Assembly (NCBI GenBank): GCA_013816725.1
Contig: JACDEA010000007.1
Location: 1-14,771, forward strand
Length of the DNA: 14,771 bases
From: Actinomycetota bacterium
GTDB taxonomy: Bacteria > Actinomycetota > Acidimicrobiia > Acidimicrobiales > JACDEA01
Direction of reading: 5' to 3'
Shown: one piece after another, positions 5,647 through 12,630 of the stretch
How positions within the stretch are numbered: position 1 is the first letter of the stretch
Layout of the letters: each line of letters starts with the position of its first letter
Notes under the pieces: generated by a model
Told to the model about the DNA's origin: nothing
The model's database searches: none
What the model saw: only the letters and a program-made list of their open reading frames with translations
Made by a program: the position numbers and the translations under genes

Positions 5647-7830
5647 CTACGCCGGGGTGACCGTAACGGAAATTCCGTTGAGCACGGCGTTGCCCGACAC
5701 CGGGTCGTAGAGGTTCTCATCGGCCAGCACGTTGAAGTTCACGCTGCCTTCGACCGCGCCGGCGATGCTTAGGCGAGCGCCCTTGACGTTCTGGCCCCAG
5801 CCGTGAGGCAAAGAAACGACGCCAGGCATGAGGGCGTCAGAGACTTCAACCGTCGCAACGACCGAACCAGTGCGTGAGGCGACCGTGGCCTCCGAGCCGA
5901 GTCCGAGCCGGGCGACGTCGTCGGGGTGCACCTGCAACGTGCAGCGCGGGTTGCCCTTGACGAGGACGTTGATGTTGTGCATCCAAGAGTTGTTGGATCG
6001 CACATGACGACGGCCGATGAGGACCATGTCGCCGTTGTTGCGGCGACCGAGGGCGGCACGCAGACGCGCGACATCGGCGACGATCGCCTCCGGCGCCAGC
6101 TCGATCATCCCCGACGGCGTGCGCAACACCTCGGGCAGGCGAGGCTCCATCGGCCCGAGGTCGATGCCGTGCGGGTTGGCAATGAGTTCGTCGAGGGTGA
6201 GCTTGTACGGCCCCGTGCGCAGCATGAAATCAAGGAGACGCTCGGGCCCGACGCGCGGCGCCAGCTCGGCAATGACGTCATCGCCGTCACGGCCCGCCCC
6301 CTCGGCCATCGTGCGAATCGCGGCGTCGTCGACGATGGCGGGATCGGCGTCAGCGCCCTTGCCTTGGGCGATGAGCGCGAGCTTGCAGAGCGTTCGCCAC
6401 TCGTCGTACGAGCCCTCCTCGGGCGGCAACACCGATGACGAGTAGTTGGCGATGTTCCGCACCGCGATTTGGTAAAAGGCGATGTCGTAGTGGCCCCGCG
6501 TGAGCGCGCTCGGGGCGGGGAGGATCACATGCGCGTGCCGTGTCGTCTCGTTGACGTAGACGTCGACCGAGACGAGCAACTCGATGTCTTCGAGGGCGCG
6601 GGCGAGCCGCTCGCTGTTGGGCGTCGAAGACGCCGGATTGCCGCCAAGCGTGAACAGGGCGCGCACCTGACCGTCGCCCGGCGTGTCGATCTCCTCAGCA
6701 AGACATACGACCGGATACTCGCCGTAAGTCTCGGGCAGGCCGCGCACGCGGCTGCGGTGACGACCGAGCTCCACCCCGCGGCCGACTCGCCCTTCGCCGC
6801 GCGTGTTGCTGCCCCCGGCCGCCGCCTTGCACCACATGGCACCGCCCGGCTTGTCGAGGTTACCGGTGATCGTGTTGAGCACATCGACGAGCCAGCTGGC
6901 CAGCGTGCCGAACTCCTGCGTGCACGTGCCGATGCGGCCGTACACCGCTGCGGTAGGTGCGGCAGCCAGCTCCGCGGCCAGGCGGCGGATGACACCGGCA
7001 CCGATCCCCGTCGCCGGTGCGACCGCCTCGGGTGTGAACCCCTCGCATGCGGCGCGCACGTCGTCGAGGCCGTTCACATACTCGGCCGCCGCGCCCAAGT
7101 CGACGAGATCGTCGCCAAACAGCACGTTGACGAGCGCCATTAGCAACAGCGCGTCGGCACCGGGCCGAATAGGAACGTGCTTGCTGGCATGGTCCGCCGT
7201 CTTCGTTCGCTTCGGGTCGACAACTACGACGCGGCCGCCGCGCTCGATGATGGCCTCGAGCCGACCGGGCCAGTCCGGCGCGGTCGCCAGGCTTCCGTTC
7301 GACTCGTAAGGGTTGGCGCCGAGCATCAACAGGTAGTCGGTGCGATCGATGTCGGGCAGCGGGTAGCTGAGCAGGTGGCCGAACATCAGCCCGGCGCTGA
7401 CTTCCTTTGGTCGCTGGTCGGCGGTGGCGGCCGAGTAGACGTTCCGCGAGCCGAGGGCGCGTAAGAAGAAGCGCGGATACAGCGTGCCGGACATGTTGTG
7501 CACGTTGGGATTGCCGAGATAGACGGCCACCGCGTTGCGACCGTGCACCTCGATTATCGGCATGAGCCGACGCTCGACTTCGGCGAAGGCCTCGTCCCAG
7601 GTGGCCGGGTGCAGTTCGCCGTCGTCACCCCGCACCATTGGCGTGCGCAGCCGGTCGGGGTCCTCGTGCAACTGCTTGAGTGTCGAACCCTTCGGACAGA
7701 TGAACCCGTGACTGAACACGTCGTCACGGTCGCCGCGGATGCGGCCGATGGCGCCGTCGTCCTTGACCTCGATCTCCAGGCCACACGTCGCCTCGCACAA
7801 CGGGCACGTCCGGTACCTCAGCTCGCTCAT
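5647..7830 (-). CDS. Molybdopterin oxidoreductase, single-subunit Fe4S4/bis-MGD (CISM) family
   Basis: A 727-aa member of the DMSO reductase/formate dehydrogenase superfamily. The N-terminal Fe4S4 site is C9-x2-C12-x3-C16-x28-C45 (TCPLCEATCGLEIEV and GFICPKGS). The molybdopterin domains follow, with VDPKRTKTADHA near 205-215 for cofactor binding, and the C-terminal dinucleotide-binding domain contains IGRRHVRSNNSWMHN and VSLPHGWGQ. In the metal-ligand region (about 133-148, SAATADQRPKEVSAGL) there is no Cys or selenocysteine codon; Asp138 is a candidate. There is no twin-arginine signal, so it is cytoplasmic. No electron-transfer subunit or chaperone is adjacent. The start at ATG 7830 is chosen because the four-cysteine motif begins at residue 9; the frame is open upstream to 8169 but that antisenses the lipoprotein gene. 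The substrate is unknown. Confidence 0.88.
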   Translation of the reverse strand: MSELRYRTCPLCEATCGLEIEVKDDGAIGRIRGDRDDVFSHGFICPKGSTLKQLHEDPDRLRTPMVRGDDGELHPATWDEAFAEVERRLMPIIEVHGRNAVAVYLGNPNVHNMSGTLYPRFFLRALGSRNVYSAATADQRPKEVSAGLMFGHLLSYPLPDIDRTDYLLMLGANPYESNGSLATAPDWPGRLEAIIERGGRVVVVDPKRTKTADHASKHVPIRPGADALLLMALVNVLFGDDLVDLGAAAEYVNGLDDVRAACEGFTPEAVAPATGIGAGVIRRLAAELAAAPTAAVYGRIGTCTQEFGTLASWLVDVLNTITGNLDKPGGAMWCKAAAGGSNTRGEGRVGRGVELGRHRSRVRGLPETYGEYPVVCLAEEIDTPGDGQVRALFTLGGNPASSTPNSERLARALEDIELLVSVDVYVNETTRHAHVILPAPSALTRGHYDIAFYQIAVRNIANYSSSVLPPEEGSYDEWRTLCKLALIAQGKGADADPAIVDDAAIRTMAEGAGRDGDDVIAELAPRVGPERLLDFMLRTGPYKLTLDELIANPHGIDLGPMEPRLPEVLRTPSGMIELAPEAIVADVARLRAALGRRNNGDMVLIGRRHVRSNNSWMHNINVLVKGNPRCTLQVHPDDVARLGLGSEATVASRTGSVVATVEVSDALMPGVVSLPHGWGQNVKGARLSIAGAVEGSVNFNVLADENLYDPVSGNAVLNGISVTVTPA

Positions 7831-7865
7831 GACAGCAACACTCGCGCTAGTTCGGCCGCTTCGGC

Positions 7866-7918
7866 CCGTTCCGCGCGGATAATTCCGTCTCAGGGACGCA
7901 CAAATCCGCGCGGAACGG
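7866..7918. promoter_or_regulatory. Paired palindromic operator-like sites (15-bp inverted repeat)
   Basis: Arms 7866-7880 and 7904-7918 are exact reverse complements (15 bp) separated by 23 nt. Each arm itself contains the 10-bp palindrome TCCGCGCGGA (7870-7879 and 7905-7914), so there are two complete dyads, 35 bp centre to centre. The right site ends 7 bp before the TATCCT -10 box of the lipoprotein gene, so a bound dimer would block that promoter. The left site is nearer the molybdoenzyme gene. A cruciform or RNA hairpin is the alternative reading. Confidence 0.5.
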
Positions 7919-7924
7919 TGACGG

Positions 7925-7930
7925 TATCCT
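7925..7930 (+). promoter_or_regulatory. -10 box of the lipoprotein gene
   Basis: TATCCT matches TANNNT and lies 9 nt before ATG 7940, giving a start site at or within a few bases of the ATG. GGAG at 7934-7937 is only 2 nt from the ATG, too close for a normal Shine-Dalgarno, so a leaderless or near-leaderless transcript is likely. Confidence 0.45.
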
Positions 7931-7939
7931 TGTGGAGAG

Positions 7940-8710
7940 ATGGCGAACGGCGGGAACAAGCGTTGGTGGTTGCTGCTCGCGGTCGCGGTCGTCGCCGGCG
8001 CGTGCGGGGGCGCCGGAGGCCAAGAAGCGGCGATCACGTCCGACTCGGTCCCCACCGTGACGACCGCGCCGCCCACGTCCACCACCGAGGCGCTGGTGGC
8101 GACTGCGCCCACGACGGCCAAGGCAACGACGACCTCCACGACGCGGATCAACCGGCCGCGCATCGTCACCGAGCAGGACTACGTGCCGTTCGCCACCACC
8201 GATGGCATCACGCTGCGGCACCCGACTCGGCGGGTCGAACGCATCGGCTTTCACGAGTCGAACCACGAGGGCGCCCAGGTGCTCGAGCCTCTCCCGACCG
8301 CGGTGCGCCCCACCGATCTCGAGAGCCGCGGCCGGGGCACCCGGGGCCGGACGGCGGCGGACATCGTCTCGGATCCCAACGGTGAAGTGCGGGCCCCGGT
8401 GACCGGCAAGGTGCTGCGCGCCGGCACGTATGTCCTCTACTGCAAGTACTCCGACGACTACCTCGCCATCGAGCCCGACGACCATCCGGGGTGGGAAGTG
8501 AAGCTTCTGCACATCGACGGCGTGCGGGTCAAAGCCGGCGATCGCGTGATTGCCGGAGTCACCGTCGTCGCCCCCCGCCCGACAAAGCTGCCGTTCAAGT
8601 CGCAGGTCGACGATGCTCGCGACACCGACCCGGCCTGGCCCCATGTGCACGTCGAGGTCGTCGACCCGAGCATCCCGAACGTGCCGTCGCCCGGAGGCGG
8701 TTGCAGCTAG
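7940..8710 (+). CDS. Lipoprotein with degenerate M23 (LytM-like) peptidase domain
   Basis: A 256-aa exported protein. The N-terminus has a basic start, a hydrophobic run (WWLLLAVAVVAG, 9-20) and Cys22 as a possible lipid-attachment site (VVAGAC), although the lipobox is imperfect. A Thr/Ser/Ala/Pro-rich linker (33-69) suited to crossing the cell wall follows. Residues 135-240 resemble an M23/LytM fold: DIVSDPNGEVRAPVTGKVL, then LLHIDGVRVKAGDRVIAG with His191, and HVHVEV with His235/His237. The first zinc motif HxxxD appears as R137-T-A-A-D141, so one ligand is missing, and the domain is probably a non-catalytic LytM factor that regulates or scaffolds cell-wall hydrolases. It is separated from the next gene by 10 nt. 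Confidence 0.72.
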   Translation: MANGGNKRWWLLLAVAVVAGACGGAGGQEAAITSDSVPTVTTAPPTSTTEALVATAPTTAKATTTSTTRINRPRIVTEQDYVPFATTDGITLRHPTRRVERIGFHESNHEGAQVLEPLPTAVRPTDLESRGRGTRGRTAADIVSDPNGEVRAPVTGKVLRAGTYVLYCKYSDDYLAIEPDDHPGWEVKLLHIDGVRVKAGDRVIAGVTVVAPRPTKLPFKSQVDDARDTDPAWPHVHVEVVDPSIPNVPSPGGGCS

Positions 8711-8720
8711 ACAGGGCGCG

Positions 8721-9728
8721 ATGCCGACGCCCTTGCCCCCGGTAGAAAAGCTGCGGCCCGGCTTGTGGAGCGTGCCGGTTCCCATCCCGTCGAACTCGCT
8801 GCGGTACGTCTTCGTCTATGTCTTCGAGACCGACGCCGGGCCCTATCTGGTCGACACCGGATGGAACACCGACGAGGCCTTCGCCGCGCTGACGGCCGGA
8901 CTGGCTGAGGTGGGCACCGACGTGGCCAGCGTGCAGGGCGTGCTGGTCACCCACATCCACCCAGACCATTACGGGCTGGCGGGACGCGTGCGCGACGCGT
9001 CGGGTGCGTGGATCGCGCTGCACCCGGCCGACGCCGCCCTCATCCACGATCGCTACGAGCAGCCCACCGACCTCCTCGACCGGGTAGCCGCGATGTTGCG
9101 GCGGGTGGGCGCGCCCGAGGACGAGGTCAACTCGCTGGCCAACGCGTCGATGCCGGTGCGAGCCTTCGTCAGCGCGGTGATGCCCGACGTGCTCCTCGAG
9201 GACGGCGACAAGCCCGAAGTGCCCGGGTGGGACCTCTCGGCAATCTGGACGCCGGGCCATTCGCCTGGCCACCTCTGCTTCTGGGAGGCCGGCAACCGGC
9301 TGATGCTTTCGGGCGACCACGTCCTGCCCCGCATCACGCCGAACATCCCCTTCCACCCGCAGGCCGGTGCCGATCCACTCGGTGAGTACCTGGCGTCGCT
9401 CGACAAGCTGAACGACTACGACGAGGACGAGGTTCTACCGGCCCACGAGTACCGCTTCGACGGGCTTCGCGGCCGCCTCGATGAACTGCGCGCCCATCAT
9501 GAGAAGCGGTTCGCCGAAGTGGTGGCGGCCATCGAGGCGGGGATCACCACCGCCTGGGCCATCGCCGAGCAGATGAAGTGGTCCCGCCCGTGGGACCGCA
9601 TCGAGGGATTCATGCGCCGGGCGGCGGTGGGCGAGGCGATGGCCCACTTGCGCGCGCTGGAGGTGCGCGGCGTCGTGCGCGAGGTCGATGGCGAGCCGGC
9701 CACGTGGGAGTTGGCGTCGGGGCGGTGA
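8721..9728 (+). CDS. MBL-fold metallo-hydrolase with C-terminal winged-helix-like domain
   Basis: A 335-aa metallo-beta-lactamase-superfamily hydrolase. The HxHxDH motif is H78-I-H80-P-D82-H83 in VLVTHIHPDHYGLAG. Later ligands lie in WTPGHSPGHLCFW, in LMLSGDHVLP and in PAHEYRF. The C-terminal 70 residues (from about IEAGITTAWAIAEQM to the end) look like the small winged-helix domain found in glyoxalase II/LACTB2-like members. The natural substrate is likely a thioester, ester or phosphodiester; beta-lactamase activity is not implied. ATG 8721 fits the domain start, with no strong SD. It follows the lipoprotein by 10 nt and overlaps the SDR gene through GTGA at 9725-9728, so it belongs to the same transcription unit as the next genes. 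Confidence 0.86.
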   Translation: MPTPLPPVEKLRPGLWSVPVPIPSNSLRYVFVYVFETDAGPYLVDTGWNTDEAFAALTAGLAEVGTDVASVQGVLVTHIHPDHYGLAGRVRDASGAWIALHPADAALIHDRYEQPTDLLDRVAAMLRRVGAPEDEVNSLANASMPVRAFVSAVMPDVLLEDGDKPEVPGWDLSAIWTPGHSPGHLCFWEAGNRLMLSGDHVLPRITPNIPFHPQAGADPLGEYLASLDKLNDYDEDEVLPAHEYRFDGLRGRLDELRAHHEKRFAEVVAAIEAGITTAWAIAEQMKWSRPWDRIEGFMRRAAVGEAMAHLRALEVRGVVREVDGEPATWELASGR

Positions 9729-10480
9729 ACGAGCTATTCGACCTGTCAGGGCGCGTCGCTCTGGTGACCGGCGGCACGCGTGGACTGGGCCGCGAGATGG
9801 CCATGGCCTTCGCCCGGGCGGGAGCCGACGTCGTTATCGCCAGCCGCAAGCAGGACGCGTGCGATGCGGCGGCGTCCGAGATCGCCGCGGCGACCGGGCG
9901 GCGGGTGTTGGGCCACGCGTGCCACGTCGGCGAGTGGGACCAACTCGAGCCGCTGGTCGACGCCGCCTACGGCGAGTTCGGCCGGGTCGACGTGCTCGTG
10001 AACAACGCCGGCATGTCGCCGCTCTACGACGACGTCGTCGACGTCACCGAAGCGCTGTACGACAAGGTGCTCGCCGTGAACCTCAAGGGACCGTTCCGGT
10101 TGTCGGCGTTGGTCGCGACGCGGATGGCGGCGGGCGACGGCGGGTCGATCATCAACATCAGCAGCGTCGCCGCCGTGCGGCCCACGCCCGACGTCATCCC
10201 CTACGCGGCGGCCAAGGCCGGGCTCGAGGCGATGACCGTTGCCTTCGCCAAGGGCTTCGGCCCCAAGGTGCGGGTGAACTGCATCGAAGCCGGCCCCTTC
10301 CTGACCGACATAAGCAAGGCGTGGGACCTCGATGCGTTCAACGCGTCGGCCAAGGCGCGCATCCCGCTCCAGCGCGGCGGTGAACCGCACGAGATCGTGG
10401 GCGCCGCGCTGTACCTGGCCAGCGACGCGTCGAGCTTCACGACCGGCGCGGTGCTCAGGGTCGACGGCGGGTCGGCGTGA
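9725..10480 (+). CDS. Short-chain dehydrogenase/reductase (classical SDR)
   Basis: A 251-aa classical SDR. The cofactor motif TGGTRGLG is at residues 15-22, NNAG at 93-96, catalytic Ser147 lies in INISSVAA, and Tyr160/Lys164 form YAAAK. The end of the second strand reads IASRKQD (Arg41), with no acidic residue at the usual NAD-selecting site, so NADPH use is possible. The C-terminus LRVDGGSA is typical. The GTG start at 9725 overlaps the stop of the MBL gene (GTGA), and the SDR stop again overlaps the next start in the same way. The frame is open upstream but only antisense or shadow sequence is added. Probably a 3-hydroxyacyl or alcohol dehydrogenase acting in the same pathway as its neighbours; the substrate cannot be stated. 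Confidence 0.9.
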   Translation: MNELFDLSGRVALVTGGTRGLGREMAMAFARAGADVVIASRKQDACDAAASEIAAATGRRVLGHACHVGEWDQLEPLVDAAYGEFGRVDVLVNNAGMSPLYDDVVDVTEALYDKVLAVNLKGPFRLSALVATRMAAGDGGSIINISSVAAVRPTPDVIPYAAAKAGLEAMTVAFAKGFGPKVRVNCIEAGPFLTDISKAWDLDAFNASAKARIPLQRGGEPHEIVGAALYLASDASSFTTGAVLRVDGGSA

Positions 10481-11325
10481 ACATCGCGGGCATCGACTGG
10501 GGCGGCGACGGCCCGGCGCTGTTGTTCGTGCATCCGACGGGCTTCCCGGCCGGGTTCTTCGATCCGTTGGCCCGTGAGTTGCGCGACTCGTTCCGCGTGG
10601 TCGGCGTCGACCTGCGCGGTCACGGCGCGTCGGACAAGCCGGCGGCCGACTCAGGCCTCTACTCCTACGAGTTGATGGCCGAGGACGTGATCGCGTTCCT
10701 TGATCGGATGGGGCTCGACTCGGTGATGGCGGTGGGCCAGTCGCTGGGCGGGGGCGTCTGCGTGCTGGTCGACAAGATCCAGCCCGGACGCATCGCCACG
10801 CTGGTGCTGGCCGAAGGGATCGCCCACCCACCGGTCGAGGTACCAAGCCGTGCCGGAGGCGCGCCAGCAGACACAGCTCACGACAATTTCATGGCGTCAA
10901 TCGCCCGCAAGCGCCGCGCCGTGTGGCCGTCGCGCCAGACCATGATCGAGTCCTACGGCGGCCGCCCGCCCTTGAACGAGCTGGCGCCCGAAGCCCTGGC
11001 CGCATACATCGAGTGGGGCACGATCGAGCGGGCCGACGGTCAGGTGGAACTGGCGTGCCCGCCCGAGATCGAGGCCGCGGTGTTCGAGGCGGCCGCCGCT
11101 CCTACCGGTGCGGCGACCGCGTGGGAGCACTTGCCGTCGCTCACCGCCGACGCCGTCGTGCTCGCGGGCACGCGGTCGGACCTACCGCAGGAGTGGTTCC
11201 GCGACCAGGCGATGCGGGCCGGTGCGCCGTTCGTCGCCGTAGAGGGCGGTCACTTCTTCCTCCAGGAGGACATCACCCGGGGCGTCGCGCTCGTGCGGAA
11301 GCATCTACGTTTTACTCATCTCTAA
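10477..11325 (+). CDS. Alpha/beta-fold hydrolase
   Basis: A 282-aa alpha/beta hydrolase. The oxyanion segment is HPTGFP (19-24), the strand-loop VVGVDLRGHGASDKP (41-55) is typical, and nucleophile Ser89 lies in GQSLGGG. The likely acid is Asp235 in GTRSDLP and the base His259 in EGGHFFLQED, so a complete triad is present. Residues 115-215 would form the cap. It starts with GTG 10477, overlapping the SDR stop as GTGA, so it is translationally coupled. Esterase, C-C bond hydrolase or haloalkane-type activities are all possible for this fold; no feature picks one. There is no signal peptide, so it is cytoplasmic. Confidence 0.88.
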   Translation: MNIAGIDWGGDGPALLFVHPTGFPAGFFDPLARELRDSFRVVGVDLRGHGASDKPAADSGLYSYELMAEDVIAFLDRMGLDSVMAVGQSLGGGVCVLVDKIQPGRIATLVLAEGIAHPPVEVPSRAGGAPADTAHDNFMASIARKRRAVWPSRQTMIESYGGRPPLNELAPEALAAYIEWGTIERADGQVELACPPEIEAAVFEAAAAPTGAATAWEHLPSLTADAVVLAGTRSDLPQEWFRDQAMRAGAPFVAVEGGHFFLQEDITRGVALVRKHLRFTHL

Positions 11326-11342
11326 CTGAGGGGGTTATCTCA

Positions 11343-11738
11343 ATGCCGGACTTCCCGACGATCACCCACGTAGCGATCACGGTCAGCGACCTGGGCCGCA
11401 GCGTGCCGTGGTACGAGAAGTTGTTGGACGCCAAGCCGGTGCTCGACGAGGACACGGGACCGTTCCGCCACGTCGTGTGGGCGCTGGGCGGCGGGGCCAC
11501 GCTCATCGGGCTGCACGAGTTCCCCGACCGGGCCGAGGGCGCGTTCGACGAGCGGCGCCTCGGGCTCGACCACGTTGCGTTCGCCTGCGCCAGCCGGGCC
11601 GAGTTGGAGACGTGGCAGAGCCGCCTCGACGAGCTGGACATCAAGCACGGCGGCATCGTCGACGCCAACTACGGCAGCGGGCTCTCCTTCCGCGACCCCG
11701 ACAACACTGCGCTCGAGTTCTTCGCTCCCCCCGGCTGA
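11343..11738 (+). CDS. VOC-family (glyoxalase/bleomycin resistance/dioxygenase) protein
   Basis: A 131-aa vicinal-oxygen-chelate protein with two beta-alpha-beta-beta-beta modules. The first begins ITHVAITVSDLGRSVPWYEKLL with His9, the second LGLDHVAFACASRAELETW with His77, and Glu125 lies in NTALEFFAPPG. These are probable metal ligands; His58 may be the fourth. ATG 11343 has a strong Shine-Dalgarno GAGGGGG (11328-11334) at 8-nt spacing, unlike the overlapped genes before it, so it may be made at a higher level. It lies 17 nt after the hydrolase stop and ends the plus-strand unit before a convergent inverted repeat. Glyoxalase, epimerase or extradiol dioxygenase roles are possible. Confidence 0.87.
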   Translation: MPDFPTITHVAITVSDLGRSVPWYEKLLDAKPVLDEDTGPFRHVVWALGGGATLIGLHEFPDRAEGAFDERRLGLDHVAFACASRAELETWQSRLDELDIKHGGIVDANYGSGLSFRDPDNTALEFFAPPG

Positions 11739-11749
11739 CGGTCGCCAAA

Positions 11750-11804
11750 GCATGTGTCGGTGCCAGGTCGCTGCGTTTTCCGGTAACTGAGCACCGACAC
11801 ATGC
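11750..11804. terminator. 14-bp perfect inverted repeat between convergent genes; terminator or REP-like element
   Basis: GCATGTGTCGGTGC (11750-11763) and GCACCGACACATGC (11791-11804) are exact reverse complements with a 27-nt loop that contains GTTTTCC. The element fills the 73-nt gap between the VOC stop (11738) and the SDR stop (11812), and it could serve both directions. The TGTCGGTGCC arm resembles dispersed palindromes that I recall from many bacterial genomes, so a mobile repeat is a real alternative. Confidence 0.5.
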
Positions 11805-11811
11805 CCTGTGG

Positions 11812-12630
11812 CTAGCCGACGCGGGCGGACTGGCCTCCGTCGACGGGGAGGACGACGCCGCTGATGAAGCCGGCCTCGTCGGAGTGCAGGAACAGGGCGG
11901 CGCGGGCGATATCCCACGCCGTGCCCTGCTTGCCCCGCAGGGGCACCGAGCGGTCGCGGGCAGCCCTCAACTCGTCGCGGGTAATGCCCATTTGCTCGGC
12001 CGCGATCTCGATGGCCATCGGCGTGTCCATCAGCCCCGGCATGATCGTGTTCACGCGGATGCCGTGGCGGGCGTTGCTGTTGGCCAGCGACTGGCCCAGC
12101 GCGTTCATACCGAGCTTGGAGATCTTGTAGGCGGTCAACGGTGTGGACGCCACGGCAGCGATCGACGAGATATTGACGATGCTCCCCGATTGCTGCTCCC
12201 GCATCACCGGGAGCACGGCCTTGCACGACAGCAGGCAACCCTTGAGGTTGACCGTGAGGATGCGGTCGAAGACGTCCTCCTCGAGCTTCAGCACGCTGGC
12301 GTCGCCGGCGCCGATCCCCACGTTGTTGTGCAGGAAGTCGATGCGCCCGAACGCGTCGACGCACGCGGCCGCGTACGCCGCGCACTGGTCGGCCTTGGTC
12401 CAGTCGGCTTCGAACGGCTCGGCCGCGCCTTTCGCCCCCGCCGCGTCGCCCTCTTGGCTGATCATCGCCGCCGTCTCCTCGGCCGACTGCATATCGCGGT
12501 CGACGAGCAGCACCCGAGCACCTTCGCGAGCGAACAGCAGCGACGCGGCCCGGCCGTTGCCGATCGTCTCGCCCGCCGTCTGCCCGGCCCCGACGATAAT
12601 CCCGGCCTTGCCCTCCAGCCGCCCGGTCAC
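11812..12630 (-). CDS. Short-chain dehydrogenase/reductase with extended glycine motif
   Basis: A 272-aa SDR. The cofactor loop reads GAGQTAGETIGNGRA (14-28), several residues longer than the usual TGxxxGxG, and NNVG (102-105) replaces NNAG. Catalytic Ser156 (IVNISSIAA) and YKISK with Tyr168/Lys172 are intact. Asp45 in LLVDRD at the end of the second strand favours NAD(H). The C-terminus is PVDGGQSARVG. The start at GTG 12630 overlaps the stop of the acyl-CoA dehydrogenase gene (GTGA). The frame is open to 12912, but that part antisenses nothing useful and runs inside the dehydrogenase gene. It is the last gene of the LLM-ACAD-SDR operon and plausibly oxidises a hydroxyacyl-CoA or hydroxysteroid, which is inference from the operon. 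Confidence 0.88.
   Translation of the reverse strand: MTGRLEGKAGIIVGAGQTAGETIGNGRAASLLFAREGARVLLVDRDMQSAEETAAMISQEGDAAGAKGAAEPFEADWTKADQCAAYAAACVDAFGRIDFLHNNVGIGAGDASVLKLEEDVFDRILTVNLKGCLLSCKAVLPVMREQQSGSIVNISSIAAVASTPLTAYKISKLGMNALGQSLANSNARHGIRVNTIMPGLMDTPMAIEIAAEQMGITRDELRAARDRSVPLRGKQGTAWDIARAALFLHSDEAGFISGVVLPVDGGQSARVG

Larger units (their letters stand above)
7831..7939. other. 109-nt divergent intergenic region
   Basis: Lies between the molybdoenzyme (-) and lipoprotein (+) genes. It carries the duplicated palindrome (7866-7918) and a TATCCT -10 box (7925-7930). On the minus side I see no Shine-Dalgarno and no clear TANNNT near ATG 7830. No small gene is supported. Confidence 0.6.

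Noticed and set aside
5665..5679. AACGGAA/TTCCGTT palindrome with a one-base centre
   Set aside because: It is inside the last codons of the molybdoenzyme gene and not near a promoter; the codons explain it.
7831..8169. N-terminal extension of the molybdoenzyme
   Set aside because: It covers the divergent promoter region and the lipoprotein gene; the Fe4S4 cysteine motif should be close to the N-terminus, as it is with ATG 7830.
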